Shown here: one piece after another, positions 1 through 9,158 of the stretch
Layout: each line of letters opens with the position of its first letter
How positions within the stretch are numbered: position 1 is the stretch's first letter
Assembly: GCF_901521055.1 (NCBI RefSeq)
Contig: NZ_CABEGA010000073.1
Location: 27,887-91,886, forward strand
Source: Cellulomonas hominis
GTDB lineage: Bacteria > Actinomycetota > Actinomycetes > Actinomycetales > Cellulomonadaceae
DNA: 64,000 nt
Direction: 5' to 3'
Position numbers and translations under genes: made by a program
Notes under the pieces: generated by a model
Seen by the model: only the letters and a program-made list of their open reading frames with translations
Told to the model about the DNA's origin: nothing
The model's database searches: none

Positions 1-925
<925 letters not shown>

Positions 926-929
<4 letters not shown>

Positions 930-1879
930 CCGTCGCACTGGTCACCGGCGCGACCGGGCAGGACGGGTCGTACCTGGTCGAGAGGCTGCTGGCGGAGGGC
1001 GTCGACGTGCACGGGGTGGTCCGCCCCGGGGACGGGGTGCCGCCGGGGACGGCGTGGACCGCGCACAGCGTGGACCTGGCCGACCGCGCCGCCCTGCGCG
1101 CGCTGGTGCTCCAGGTCGCCCCGGACGAGGTCTACAACCTCGGCGGCATCAGCTCGGTGGCGCTGTCCTGGCGCGAGCCCGAGGCGACCGCCGAGCTCTC
1201 CGGCCTCGCGCCGCTGACCGTGCTCGACGCGGCGCTGGCCGTCCAGGACGCGGCCGGCAGGCCGGTGCGGGTGGTGCAGGCGTCGTCGGCGGAGATCTTC
1301 GGGCACCCGGACCGCGTCCCCCAGGACGAGTCGACGCCCGTCGCGCCGCGGAACCCGTACGGGGCCGCGAAGGCGTTCGCGCACCACCTGGCCGCCGTCT
1401 ACCGGGAGCGCGGCCTGCACGTCGCGTCCTGCGTGCTGTTCAACCACGAGTCCCCGCGCCGCCCGGAGACCTTCGTGACCCGCAAGATCACGCGCGGCGC
1501 GGCGCGGATCGCGCTCGGGCTGGACGACCGGCTGACGCTGGGCAACCTGGACGCCCGCCGGGACTGGGGGTGGGCGCCGGACTACGTGGACGCGATGGTC
1601 CGCGCGGCGCGGCACACCGCGGCGGGCGACTGGGTCGTCGCGACCGGGCAGGCGCACAGCGTCGGCGACTTCGTGCGCGCCGCGTTCGCCCGGGCGGGCG
1701 TCGAGGACTGGGAGCGGCACGTCGAGGTGGACGCCGCCCTCCTGCGCCCCGGCGACGCGCCCGAGCTGGTCGGCGACCCCGGGCGGGCGGAGCGCGAGCT
1801 CGGCTGGCGGCGCACGCACGACTTCGACGCGCTGGTCGGCGCGATGGTCGACCACGACCTCACGCTCGCGCGGGGCTGA
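926..1879 (+). CDS. Second GDP-mannose 4,6-dehydratase-like protein (tandem paralogue)
   Basis: 317-residue extended SDR paralogous to the gene just upstream. The GTG at 926 is chosen because it overlaps the preceding stop (GTGA) and directly gives the cofactor loop VTGATGQDG at residues 5-13; longer in-frame extensions only read through the upstream gene. It keeps QASSAEIFG, NPYGAAK with Tyr-x-x-x-Lys, NHESPRRP and NLDARRDWG, so it is a GMD by signature, but the region after the cofactor loop is shortened and the NNPK-type segment of the first copy is replaced. It could be a second dehydratase of altered specificity or the partner reductase that acts on the 4-keto product; sequence alone does not decide. 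Convergent with manA, 45 bases away. Confidence 0.85.
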
Positions 1880-1924
1880 AAGCGGCCCCCGCCCGGGCTC
1901 ACCGGCGCCCCGCGCCCGGCACGG

Positions 1925-3133
1925 TCAGGGCACGTCGGCCTGGACCAGGCGGGCCTTGCCCTGGACCTCGAGCGGCCCGTCGGAGGCCGGCACGAACGCC
2001 GCGTCGCCGCGGTCGAGCACCAGCGTCGAGCCGGACCGCGCCTTGACGGTCACGGTGCCGTCCAGGCACAGCACGATGCGCGGGCCGCGGCCGGGCAGCG
2101 GGTGCACCGACTCGTCCTCGACGTGGCTCAGCGAGAGCTCGAAGTCGTCGACCGGCGCGTAGTAGACGCGGGTGGCGCCGTGGAACCGCTCGGGGGCGAT
2201 CCGGATGGGCGGGGCCGCGACGTAGTCGACGTTGCGCAGCAGCTCCGCGACGTCCACGTGCTTCGGGGTGAGCCCGGCGCGCAGCACGTTGTCCGAGGAC
2301 GCCATGATCTCGACGCCCACGCCGCTCAGGTACGCGTGCACGCCGCCGGCGGGGACGAACAGCGCGTCGCCGGGGTGCAGCGTCACGGGGTTGAGCAGCA
2401 GCGAGGTGACGACACCGGGGTCGCCGGGGTAGGCCTCCGCGAGCCGGACCACGATCCGGTCGGCGCGCGGCGACGGGGAGCCGTCGGCCAGGCGGGCCTT
2501 GCAGGCGTCCACGACACCCTGCACCGCCACCGCGTCGGGACGGGTCCCGGGCTGCAGCAGCTGGGTGAACGCCGCCTCGATGCCGCGGGCGTCGGGCTGG
2601 TCCGCCAGCACGTCGTGCAGCTCCTTGGCCAGCGGCGCGTCCAGCCCGGCGAGCAGCTCCGCGGCGCGGCGGGGCGCGCGGAACCCGCAGACCGCCTCGA
2701 ACCGGGTCAGCGCGTAGACGAGCTCGGGCTTGTGGTTGCGGTCGCGGTACGACCGGTGCGGCGCGTCGATCGGGACGCCCGCGGCCTCCTCCCGCTCGAA
2801 CCCCTCGCGCGCCGCGTCGACGTGCGGGTGCACCTGCAGGGACAGCGGCCGGTCGGCCGCGATCACCTTGAGGAGGTACGGCAGCGTGGGGCCGAACCGG
2901 GCGACCACCCCGTCGCCGAGGGCGCCACGCGGGTCGCGGGCGATCGCCTCGGTGAGGGTCTCGCCGCCGTGCGGCGCGGAGGGCGCGGCGACGACGCGGG
3001 AGGGCCCGGCGTGGTGGGCGCCGAACCAGGCCTCCGCCACGGGCTCACCCGTCACCGGCGTGCCGAGGAGGCCGGGGATCGCGGACGGCGAGCCCCAGGC
3101 GTAGTGCAGCTCGGCACTCGAGATCCGGATCAT
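1925..3133 (-). CDS. manA: Mannose-6-phosphate isomerase, class I
   Basis: Zinc enzyme interconverting fructose 6-phosphate and mannose 6-phosphate, the entry to GDP-mannose and so to the GMD products encoded next door. 402 residues from the ATG at 3133; this start is preferred over an upstream in-frame start at 3193 because MIRISSAELHYAWGS matches the family N-terminus and GGGAGC sits just upstream as a ribosome site. Type I metal-ligand segments are visible: LQVHPH (Gln and His), NHKPELVYA (Glu) and GGVHAYLSG (His). The C-terminal cupin ends the protein as in bacterial and fungal ManA. An unusually AT-rich stretch at 3150-3182 between manA and the divergent rmlA probably holds promoter elements, but no clear hexamer pair could be assigned. 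Confidence 0.93.
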   Translation of the reverse strand: MIRISSAELHYAWGSPSAIPGLLGTPVTGEPVAEAWFGAHHAGPSRVVAAPSAPHGGETLTEAIARDPRGALGDGVVARFGPTLPYLLKVIAADRPLSLQVHPHVDAAREGFEREEAAGVPIDAPHRSYRDRNHKPELVYALTRFEAVCGFRAPRRAAELLAGLDAPLAKELHDVLADQPDARGIEAAFTQLLQPGTRPDAVAVQGVVDACKARLADGSPSPRADRIVVRLAEAYPGDPGVVTSLLLNPVTLHPGDALFVPAGGVHAYLSGVGVEIMASSDNVLRAGLTPKHVDVAELLRNVDYVAAPPIRIAPERFHGATRVYYAPVDDFELSLSHVEDESVHPLPGRGPRIVLCLDGTVTVKARSGSTLVLDRGDAAFVPASDGPLEVQGKARLVQADVP

Positions 3134-3249
3134 CACGCTCCCATCATCGCCCGAATTCGGACAGATTGGCACATAACGGACATCGGTGACCACGCCCCGC
3201 CGCCGATGTCACCCGTCCGGCCCGCCTCGATGGGCCACACTGTATGACC

Positions 3250-4122
3250 ATGCGAGGCATCATCCTGGCCGGCGGGTCCGGCACCCGACTCCACCCGATC
3301 ACGCTCGGCGTGAGCAAGCAGCTCGTCCCGGTGTACGACAAGCCGATGATCTACTACCCGCTGTCCACGCTGATCCTGGCGGGGATCAAGGACGTCCTGG
3401 TCATCACGACGCCCCACGACGCGGAGCAGTTCCGCCGCCTGCTCGGCGACGGCTCCCAGTTCGGCATCTCGATCAGCTACACCGTCCAGGCGGAGCCCAA
3501 CGGGCTGGCGCAGGCGTTCGTGCTCGGCGCCGACTTCGTGGGCACCGACGCCGCCGCGCTGGTGCTCGGGGACAACATCTTCTACGGGCACGGTCTCGGC
3601 TCCCAGCTGCAGCGCTTCGAGCAGATCGACGGCGCAGCGGTGTTCGCGTACCGCGTCGCGGACCCGACGGCGTACGGCGTCGTGGAGTTCGACGACGCCG
3701 GCCGCGCGCTCTCCCTCGAGGAGAAGCCCGCGCAGCCGAAGTCGTCCTACGCCGTGCCCGGCCTCTACTTCTACGACAACGACGTCATCGAGATCGCGCG
3801 GGACCTGAAGCCGTCCGCGCGCGGCGAGTACGAGATCACCGACGTGAACCGGCACTACCTGGAGCAGGGCCGGCTGCAGGTCGAGGTCCTCCCCCGCGGC
3901 ACCGCCTGGCTCGACACCGGCACGTTCGACTCGCTGCTCGAGGCGTCCGACTTCGTCCGGACCATCGAGAGCCGGCAGGGCATGAAGATCGGGTCCCCGG
4001 AGGAGGTGGCCTGGCGCCGCGGCTTCCTGTCCGACGACGAGCTGCGCGTGCGCGCGGAGGGCCTGGTCAAGTCCGGGTACGGCTCCTACCTCCTCGGGCT
4101 GCTGGAGTCCGGCGACCGCTGA
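3250..4122 (+). CDS. rmlA: Glucose-1-phosphate thymidylyltransferase
   Basis: First enzyme of the dTDP-sugar branch: glucose 1-phosphate + dTTP to dTDP-glucose, cytosolic homotetramer. 290 residues, normal size. The nucleotide-binding loop [11 protein letters not shown] and [16 protein letters not shown] are at the N-terminus; [16 protein letters not shown] and GTAWLDTGT follow in family order. An ATG at 3244 is also in frame, but ATG 3250 gives the typical MRGIILAGG start and lies 8 bases after a CACACT hexamer (3236-3241), consistent with leaderless translation; no Shine-Dalgarno sequence is visible. The product feeds RmlB (46.3 kb) and then both the RmlC/RmlD rhamnose branch and WecE. Monocistronic, ending at a hairpin shared with the convergent gene. 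Confidence 0.95.
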   Translation: MRGIILAGGSGTRLHPITLGVSKQLVPVYDKPMIYYPLSTLILAGIKDVLVITTPHDAEQFRRLLGDGSQFGISISYTVQAEPNGLAQAFVLGADFVGTDAAALVLGDNIFYGHGLGSQLQRFEQIDGAAVFAYRVADPTAYGVVEFDDAGRALSLEEKPAQPKSSYAVPGLYFYDNDVIEIARDLKPSARGEYEITDVNRHYLEQGRLQVEVLPRGTAWLDTGTFDSLLEASDFVRTIESRQGMKIGSPEEVAWRRGFLSDDELRVRAEGLVKSGYGSYLLGLLESGDR

Positions 4123-4149
4123 CGCAGGCGCACCACCGGCCCCCGGCGC

Positions 4150-4184
4150 GGCCCGGGTCGCGGCGACCACGCCGCGCCCGGGCC
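4150..4184. terminator. Bidirectional terminator between rmlA and DUF2142 gene
   Basis: Left arm 4150-4165 and right arm 4170-4184 pair over 15 bp with a single bulged T and an ACCA loop. It lies midway between two convergent stop codons, so it can serve both strands. No T-tract, as usual in high-GC actinobacteria. Confidence 0.7.
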
Positions 4185-4193
4185 GTGCGCGCG

Positions 4194-6287
4194 TCAGAGG
4201 TAGTACTTCTGCGCGATGACCAGGACACCGGTGACGTGCAGCGCGAGCACGCCCACGGCCACCGTCCACGCCGCGACGGCCGCCGCCGGGCGCCGGCGGC
4301 TCAGCCGCTCCGCGAGCAGCGGGGGCAGGGCGAGCAGCGCGGGGACCACGTTGAGCAGGTACCGGCCCTGCAGGAGGTTCGTCAGGCCGGTGGACGAGAA
4401 GAACCCGTACTCCACGGCGTACATCCCCGCCAGCACGCCCAGACCCGAGAGCACGCACAGGGTGATCCACCGGTCGATGTCCCGCAGCCCGGCGTCGACG
4501 GTACCGGCGCGCCGCTCGCGGACCAGGACGACCAGCCAGACCAGCACGGCCGCGGCGAGCGCGAGGTAGAGGACCCAGATCACCTGCTGCGCCCCGAACG
4601 GGAGCGGCGTGTTCACCCAGCCGAAGTTGCCCCACATCTGGTCGACCCAGAGCTGGCGGAACTCGGCGAGGTCCGGGCTGAGCTGGCTGCGCGCGTAGGT
4701 CAGGAGGTCACGCGGACCGTCCTGGGCGCCCTCCGGGAAGCCGAGGCCGGTGTCGATCCCGAGCACCCGCGCCGCCACCAGCCAGACGCCGTACGTGGCC
4801 GCGACCCCCGCGGCGGCGAGGACCGGCTCGCCGAGCAGCACCTTCCAGTCCCGCACGCGGTAGCGGATCTTGCCCAGCAGCCACCCCAGCGCGATCGGGA
4901 TGACCATCAGCCCGGCGAACGGCTTCCCGAGCGCACCGAGCCCCGCGATCGCCCCGGCCGCCAGCATGAGCCAGGGCGCTCGTGCGGACCGGACCAGGCG
5001 CGCCGCGACCCACAGGGCCGCGAACCCGGCAGCGATCACCCAGGCGTCGTTGTTCACCAGGGCGAACTGGTGCGCGAGCATCGGCTGGAGCGCGATCGCC
5101 GTCACGAGGCCGGCCCGCGCCGCGCGCCGGCCGGGCAGCACCTCCCCCGCGAACAGCCACGCGAACACGATCGCCGCCACACCGAGCACGACGGACCACA
5201 GCCGCACCGCGTGGACCTGGGCGACGGTGTCGTCCACGGCGGAGTGGTAGAACGCCGCACCCACCGCGTAGTAGGGCGGCGGGTAGGACGCCGCGGGGCC
5301 GGTGCCGTCCGACTCCGTCCCCACTCCCGCGTCGGCCTCGCGCAGGTGCTCGACGGACTCCTCGTCGTAGTCGGGCCGGTCGGTCGGCTGGAACTGCGAG
5401 ACCCCCATCTCGTGCGCGGCCGCGGACAGGGAGTCCGAGTAGGCCTGCGAGCGCTCGTCGGTGCTCCAGTTGGGCAGCCGGCCCTCTTCCGCGATGAACT
5501 GCACGTTCGCGAAGTGCGCGGGCTCGTCCATGCCCTGCAGCGGCGGGATCAGGACCGCCCAGAGCAGCCCGCGCGCGGCCACCAGCACGATCACCGTGAC
5601 CAGGCCCCAACGGGGCCGCAGCGCCAGCAGGGCGACGCAGGCGAGCACCAGCACGCACAAGGCCACCACCCAGCCGGGCGAGCCCCACGCCGGGGCGTAG
5701 GCGGCGATCCGGTCGAGCGCCTCGGCGGCGGCCGACGGCAGCGTCCGCTCGTGGTCCCCGTAGAGCGCGACCGCGGCCGGCGTGCCGTCCAGCGTCTTCC
5801 AGAGCGCCGGCGGGAGCGTCGAGTCCTCGTCGACGGCGAGCGTCAGCGTGTACTCCTCGTCCGCCGAGTCCGGGATCGGGTCGAAGGTCACGATCGGCGT
5901 GAGCGACGTGTCCTCGATGTCCGTGCACTCGGTGTCCTGCGTCGCGATCTGCTCCCCGTCCTGCGAGAGCGTCGCGGTGAGCGTGCAGACCGCGGAGTCC
6001 GTCCACGTGCCGAGGACCATCGCGACGGCGCTGAGGTCGTCCTCCGTGGCGGTGAGCTCGAGCTCGACCGGCTCGTGCGACGCCAGGACGCCGTCACCCT
6101 CGGTCAGGGTGAAGTGCTGCGTGGCGTCGCCCTGCGTCGGGCCGACGCGCGCCGACAGGGCCAGCACGACCCCCAGCAGCACCACCACGGCGCACAGCAC
6201 CGGGGCGAGCCACCGGTGCCCCCGCCGCGTGCTGCCGCCGGACGGCTCCGCGGTCACCGTCGCACCGTCCTCAGCCGTCACCGACAC
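4194..6287 (-). CDS. DUF2142-family integral membrane protein with large ectodomain
   Basis: 697 residues from the GTG at 6287, chosen for the strong GGAGGAGG ribosome site directly upstream; an upstream in-frame start is not needed. One membrane segment at about 27-46 is followed by a soluble, acidic domain of about 155 residues with two cysteines (about 101 and 121), then roughly ten or more hydrophobic segments. MDEPAHF at 253-259 is the DUF2142 hallmark. DUF2142 proteins are multi-pass proteins commonly found in O-antigen and surface-glycan clusters and are suspected GT-C-type glycosyltransferases that use polyprenyl-phosphate sugars; no enzymatic activity is proven from sequence. A second DUF2142 gene lies immediately upstream on the same strand (113-base gap), which lacks the ectodomain. 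Confidence 0.8.
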   Translation of the reverse strand: MSVTAEDGATVTAEPSGGSTRRGHRWLAPVLCAVVVLLGVVLALSARVGPTQGDATQHFTLTEGDGVLASHEPVELELTATEDDLSAVAMVLGTWTDSAVCTLTATLSQDGEQIATQDTECTDIEDTSLTPIVTFDPIPDSADEEYTLTLAVDEDSTLPPALWKTLDGTPAAVALYGDHERTLPSAAAEALDRIAAYAPAWGSPGWVVALCVLVLACVALLALRPRWGLVTVIVLVAARGLLWAVLIPPLQGMDEPAHFANVQFIAEEGRLPNWSTDERSQAYSDSLSAAAHEMGVSQFQPTDRPDYDEESVEHLREADAGVGTESDGTGPAASYPPPYYAVGAAFYHSAVDDTVAQVHAVRLWSVVLGVAAIVFAWLFAGEVLPGRRAARAGLVTAIALQPMLAHQFALVNNDAWVIAAGFAALWVAARLVRSARAPWLMLAAGAIAGLGALGKPFAGLMVIPIALGWLLGKIRYRVRDWKVLLGEPVLAAAGVAATYGVWLVAARVLGIDTGLGFPEGAQDGPRDLLTYARSQLSPDLAEFRQLWVDQMWGNFGWVNTPLPFGAQQVIWVLYLALAAAVLVWLVVLVRERRAGTVDAGLRDIDRWITLCVLSGLGVLAGMYAVEYGFFSSTGLTNLLQGRYLLNVVPALLALPPLLAERLSRRRPAAAVAAWTVAVGVLALHVTGVLVIAQKYYL

Positions 6288-6399
6288 CTTGCCTCCTCCC
6301 GCGACGTGCCTGTCGGCACGCACGGCCAGCCATCGTGCCACAACGCCGTGGTGGTGCTGGGACCGTGACGCGACGATCCCGTGCCCTCGGCCCGGGCGG

Positions 6400-8010
6400 T
6401 CACACCGCCGGCGCGCCGGCCCCGGCACGGTCGGGCTCGACGCGCCCGGGCTCGGGCTCGTCGGCCTCCGCGACCCGCGCCGGGCCGCCCGCCAGCCACC
6501 CGAGGAGCAGCACGGCGGCCAGGACCGTCACCACCGCCCCCCCGAGGAGCACCGGCTCGGGCAGCAGCGGGGTCCACGGCCGCTCGACAGGCTCGAACCA
6601 CGGCGCGGACGTCCCCGCCACGTACCGGCGCAGGTTCTCCCAGAAGCTCATCACGTGCACCACGCCCACGGCGGCGAGCACGATCCAGGACACCCGGCGC
6701 GCGACCTGCCCCGCGATCCCCGGGCGGGAGTCGAGCATGACCCCGGCGACGAGCGGCACGCCGACGGCGACGGCCATGAGGTACCGCCCCTGCCACGGGA
6801 GGCCGACCTGGCTCGCGTTCGGCACCTGCAGCACCACGGGCAGGGCCACGACGACCACCGCGAGGCCCAGCAGCGCGAGGGACTCGCGCCGGCGGCCCGC
6901 CGCGAGCGCCAGCGCCGTCAGCAGCCCGAGGGCGCCGGCCAGCAGCAGGTAGACCGTCCCGGGGGCGGGGGTGTCGTGCCAGCCGAACCGGCCGAACATC
7001 TGCTCGACGTACGACGACGTCAGGCGCAGCACGTTGTTGAGGGCCCGTTCGGCCGTGAGGTCCGGGAACGCCGTGATGCCGGCGCCCGAGACCGCCCCGG
7101 CGCGCAGGATCCACAGGACCGCGGCCACGGATCCCGCGATGCCCAGCGCGAGGCCCGGCCAGGCCCGCCGGTCCGTGAGCGCCGCCCGCACCGGCCCCCA
7201 GCCCGCGAGGACGGCCGCGGCCAGCACGATGATGCCCAGGTACAGCGGCGAGAAGGCCTTGGCGTTCACGAGCAGCACGACCAGGACGCCCGCCCGCCAC
7301 CAGCGGCGCCCGGTCAGGGCGGGATCGGGAGCGCGGAGCGTCAGCAGCAGCGTGAGCCACAGCCCGATCCCCGCGGAGGCCTCCACCGCGTTGGGGTTCA
7401 CCGTGCTGTTCATGAACACGACCATGGGCGTCATCGCCACCCCGACGGCCGGGACCACCCAGCGACGCCGGGCCGTCTCCGCGACGGTGCGCAGGCCCAG
7501 CGCGAGGCAGAAGGCGCACAGGGCCGCGCTCACGAGCCGCATCAGGTACAGCACGCCGAGGCGCGGCTCGAGCAGCGTCGGCGCCCCGACGACCGCGTAG
7601 TACAGCGGGTTGTAGTTGCCGGCCGTGGTCGCGGTGAGCTCGATCGCGCCCACGTCGCCGAAGTCGCGGGGCCAGCAGCTGGCCGGCTCGGTCGAGCGGA
7701 ACGCGTAGCAGCCGGGCATCTCGTGCGTCACGGCGTAGATGCGCGGCAGCTCGGTCTGCCAGCGGCCCGGGCGCTCCTCGACGAGCTCGGCCCGGTTCAC
7801 CAGCGCGGCGGCCCGGACGATGTGCGCCGGCTCGTCGGGCGACGCGCCCATCGGGTTCGCCAGCGCCCAGACGCCCGCCAGCGCGGTGAGGACCACCCAC
7901 GCCGACCAGAACACCGCCCGCGGCGAGCGGTCCCGCAGCGCGGTGCGCAGCCGTCCCCGATCGGGACGGGCGGCCGTCGCGTCCTCGGTGCTCTCAGTGC
8001 TGCTCGCCAC
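6400..8010 (-). CDS. DUF2142-family integral membrane protein
   Basis: 536 residues; GTG at 8010 overlaps the 3' end of the DUF2304 gene by 17 bases. One membrane segment near 32-50 leads straight into GASPDEPAHI (residues 55-64), the family hallmark, then a periplasmic-type loop containing a Cys pair (CYAFRSTEPASCW) and about ten further hydrophobic segments. It is the third gene of a GT2-DUF2304-DUF2142 operon, which suggests that the sugar charged onto polyprenyl phosphate by the GT2 is transferred by this protein outside the membrane (inference from context and from analogy with GtrA/GtrB/Gtr systems). It differs from the downstream DUF2142 protein mainly in lacking the large N-terminal ectodomain. 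Confidence 0.8.
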   Translation of the reverse strand: MASSTESTEDATAARPDRGRLRTALRDRSPRAVFWSAWVVLTALAGVWALANPMGASPDEPAHIVRAAALVNRAELVEERPGRWQTELPRIYAVTHEMPGCYAFRSTEPASCWPRDFGDVGAIELTATTAGNYNPLYYAVVGAPTLLEPRLGVLYLMRLVSAALCAFCLALGLRTVAETARRRWVVPAVGVAMTPMVVFMNSTVNPNAVEASAGIGLWLTLLLTLRAPDPALTGRRWWRAGVLVVLLVNAKAFSPLYLGIIVLAAAVLAGWGPVRAALTDRRAWPGLALGIAGSVAAVLWILRAGAVSGAGITAFPDLTAERALNNVLRLTSSYVEQMFGRFGWHDTPAPGTVYLLLAGALGLLTALALAAGRRRESLALLGLAVVVVALPVVLQVPNASQVGLPWQGRYLMAVAVGVPLVAGVMLDSRPGIAGQVARRVSWIVLAAVGVVHVMSFWENLRRYVAGTSAPWFEPVERPWTPLLPEPVLLGGAVVTVLAAVLLLGWLAGGPARVAEADEPEPGRVEPDRAGAGAPAV

Positions 8011-8380
8011 GCGCCGCTTCCTCGTCGTCGGTGTTCCCCGGCGCCGGCGCCGGGCTTCCCACGGCCTCGTCCACCGCGATCCGGCGGGCGAGCAGCGTGA
8101 TCTGCTGCTCGAGCTCGCGGAACCGCCGGTAGGTCGTGACCATGTACAGCAGGAACGCCACGATCAGCCCGTACAGCAGCAGGTCGGTCCCCCGGCCGAC
8201 CCCGACCACGCGGGCGATGGCGTTCCAGGCGTCCGGGAAGATCACCGACAGGGTGGCCACGAGCGCGCCGCCCACGACGGCGACGCGACGGATCGCGAGG
8301 TGCCGCGCCCCGGAGGGCACACGCAGGCCGAGGACGAAGACGGCGGCGATGGCGACGAGCAGCAGCAGCTTGATGAGCAC
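7994..8380 (-). CDS. DUF2304 small membrane protein
   Basis: 128 residues, GTG start 3 bases after the stop of the upstream GT2 gene. Three hydrophobic segments (about 3-19, 33-50, 67-86) are followed by a short charged coil (RFRELEQQITLLARRIA) and an acidic tail: the DUF2304 pattern. DUF2304 proteins are usual neighbours of DPM1-like GT2 enzymes and, like GtrA, may move or present polyprenyl-phosphate sugars in the membrane; that role is inferred. A second GT2-DUF2304 pair occurs at 30.4-31.6 kb in this window. Confidence 0.82.
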   Translation of the reverse strand: MLIKLLLLVAIAAVFVLGLRVPSGARHLAIRRVAVVGGALVATLSVIFPDAWNAIARVVGVGRGTDLLLYGLIVAFLLYMVTTYRRFRELEQQITLLARRIAVDEAVGSPAPAPGNTDDEEAARGEQH

Positions 8381-8383
8381 GGG

Positions 8384-9064
8384 TTACCTGTAGATCATCT
8401 CGGTCAGGATGTTCACGGCGTTGAAGACGGACTGCCCCTTGGAGCGCGAGTAGTCGGTGTAGAGGATGTGCACCGGGTGCTCCACCCAGCGCAGCCGTGC
8501 GCGCCCCACCTGCTCGATGATCTCCGAGGCGTGCGCCATCCGGTTCTGCCGGATCCGCAGCGTCCCGGCCGCGCGCCGGTTGAGCGCCCGGAGCCCGTTG
8601 TGCGTGTCCGTCAGGTGCACGCCCGTCGTCGCGTTCGAGTAGACGATCGCCGCACGCAGCACGAGCCGCTTCACCAGGCCGGGGCGGGTGCGGCTGTCGA
8701 GGAACCGCGAGCCGAACACCACGTCGGCCTCGCCCGAGCGCAGCCGCTCCACCATCGCCTCGGCGTCCGTGCGCTGGTGCTGCCCGTCGGAGTCGAAGGT
8801 GACGACGTACTGGGCGCCGAGGCGCAGCGCGACCTCGATGCCGGTCTGGAGCGCCGCGCCCTGGCCGAGGTTCACCGGGTGCTGCACCACGTGCGCGCCG
8901 GCGGCGGCCGCGACGGCGGCGGAGTCGTCCGAGCTGCCGTCGTCGACGGCGACGACGAGGGGGAACGAGGTGCGCAGGTCGCGGATGACGTCGCCCACGA
9001 CCGTGCCCTCGTTGTACAGGGGGACGACCACGCACGTGTCGCTGTGCTGGGCCTGGTGGGCCAC
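8384..9064 (-). CDS. GT2-family glycosyltransferase, DPM1-like (polyprenyl-phosphate sugar synthase)
   Basis: 226-residue soluble GT-A enzyme. CVVVPLYNEG at the N-terminus, VDDGSSD and the metal-binding TFDSDGQHQRTD (DSDGQH at 91-96) are those of the dolichyl/polyprenyl-phosphate mannose synthase branch; there is no membrane anchor. It probably transfers a sugar from a nucleotide donor to polyprenyl phosphate on the cytosolic face. Start GTG 9064 is preferred because GGGAGAG lies 9-10 bases upstream; an alternative GTG at 9118 adds a poorly conserved N-terminus. Heads the operon GT2-DUF2304-DUF2142. A TACGCT hexamer at 9102-9107 on this strand would give a leader of about 30 bases. Confidence 0.88.
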   Translation of the reverse strand: MAHQAQHSDTCVVVPLYNEGTVVGDVIRDLRTSFPLVVAVDDGSSDDSAAVAAAAGAHVVQHPVNLGQGAALQTGIEVALRLGAQYVVTFDSDGQHQRTDAEAMVERLRSGEADVVFGSRFLDSRTRPGLVKRLVLRAAIVYSNATTGVHLTDTHNGLRALNRRAAGTLRIRQNRMAHASEIIEQVGRARLRWVEHPVHILYTDYSRSKGQSVFNAVNILTEMIYR

Positions 9065-9101
9065 GGTGACGTCTCTCCCATCGCCAAGGTGCGGACGGTC
9101 A

Positions 9102-9107
9102 AGCGTA
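9102..9107 (-). promoter_or_regulatory. -10 element for the GT2-DUF2304-DUF2142 operon
   Basis: TACGCT on the minus strand, about 37 bases before the GTG start at 9064; leaves a short leader containing the GGGAGAG ribosome site. No good -35 is visible. Confidence 0.5.
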
Positions 9108-9145
9108 CCCGCGACCACGCGCCCGTCCGACGGCGCCGCGCCCCG

Positions 9146-9151
9146 TAGGCT
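9146..9151 (+). promoter_or_regulatory. -10 element of a leaderless transcript
   Basis: TAGGCT ends 7 bases before GTG 9159, so transcription would begin at the start codon. Divergent from the TACGCT at 9102-9107. Confidence 0.6.
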
Positions 9152-9158
9152 CCAGGGC

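Noticed and set aside
6305..6320. CGTGCC-TGTC-GGCACG hairpin before the DUF2142 gene as a riboswitch
   Set aside because: Only six base pairs and no surrounding conserved structure; may slightly affect translation but supports no riboswitch call.
3186..6368. Very long plus-strand open frame of about 1060 codons antisense to the DUF2142 gene
   Set aside because: Product is Arg/Gly/Pro/Ala-rich without domains; it is the usual high-GC shadow, here of rmlA (out of frame) and the DUF2142 gene.
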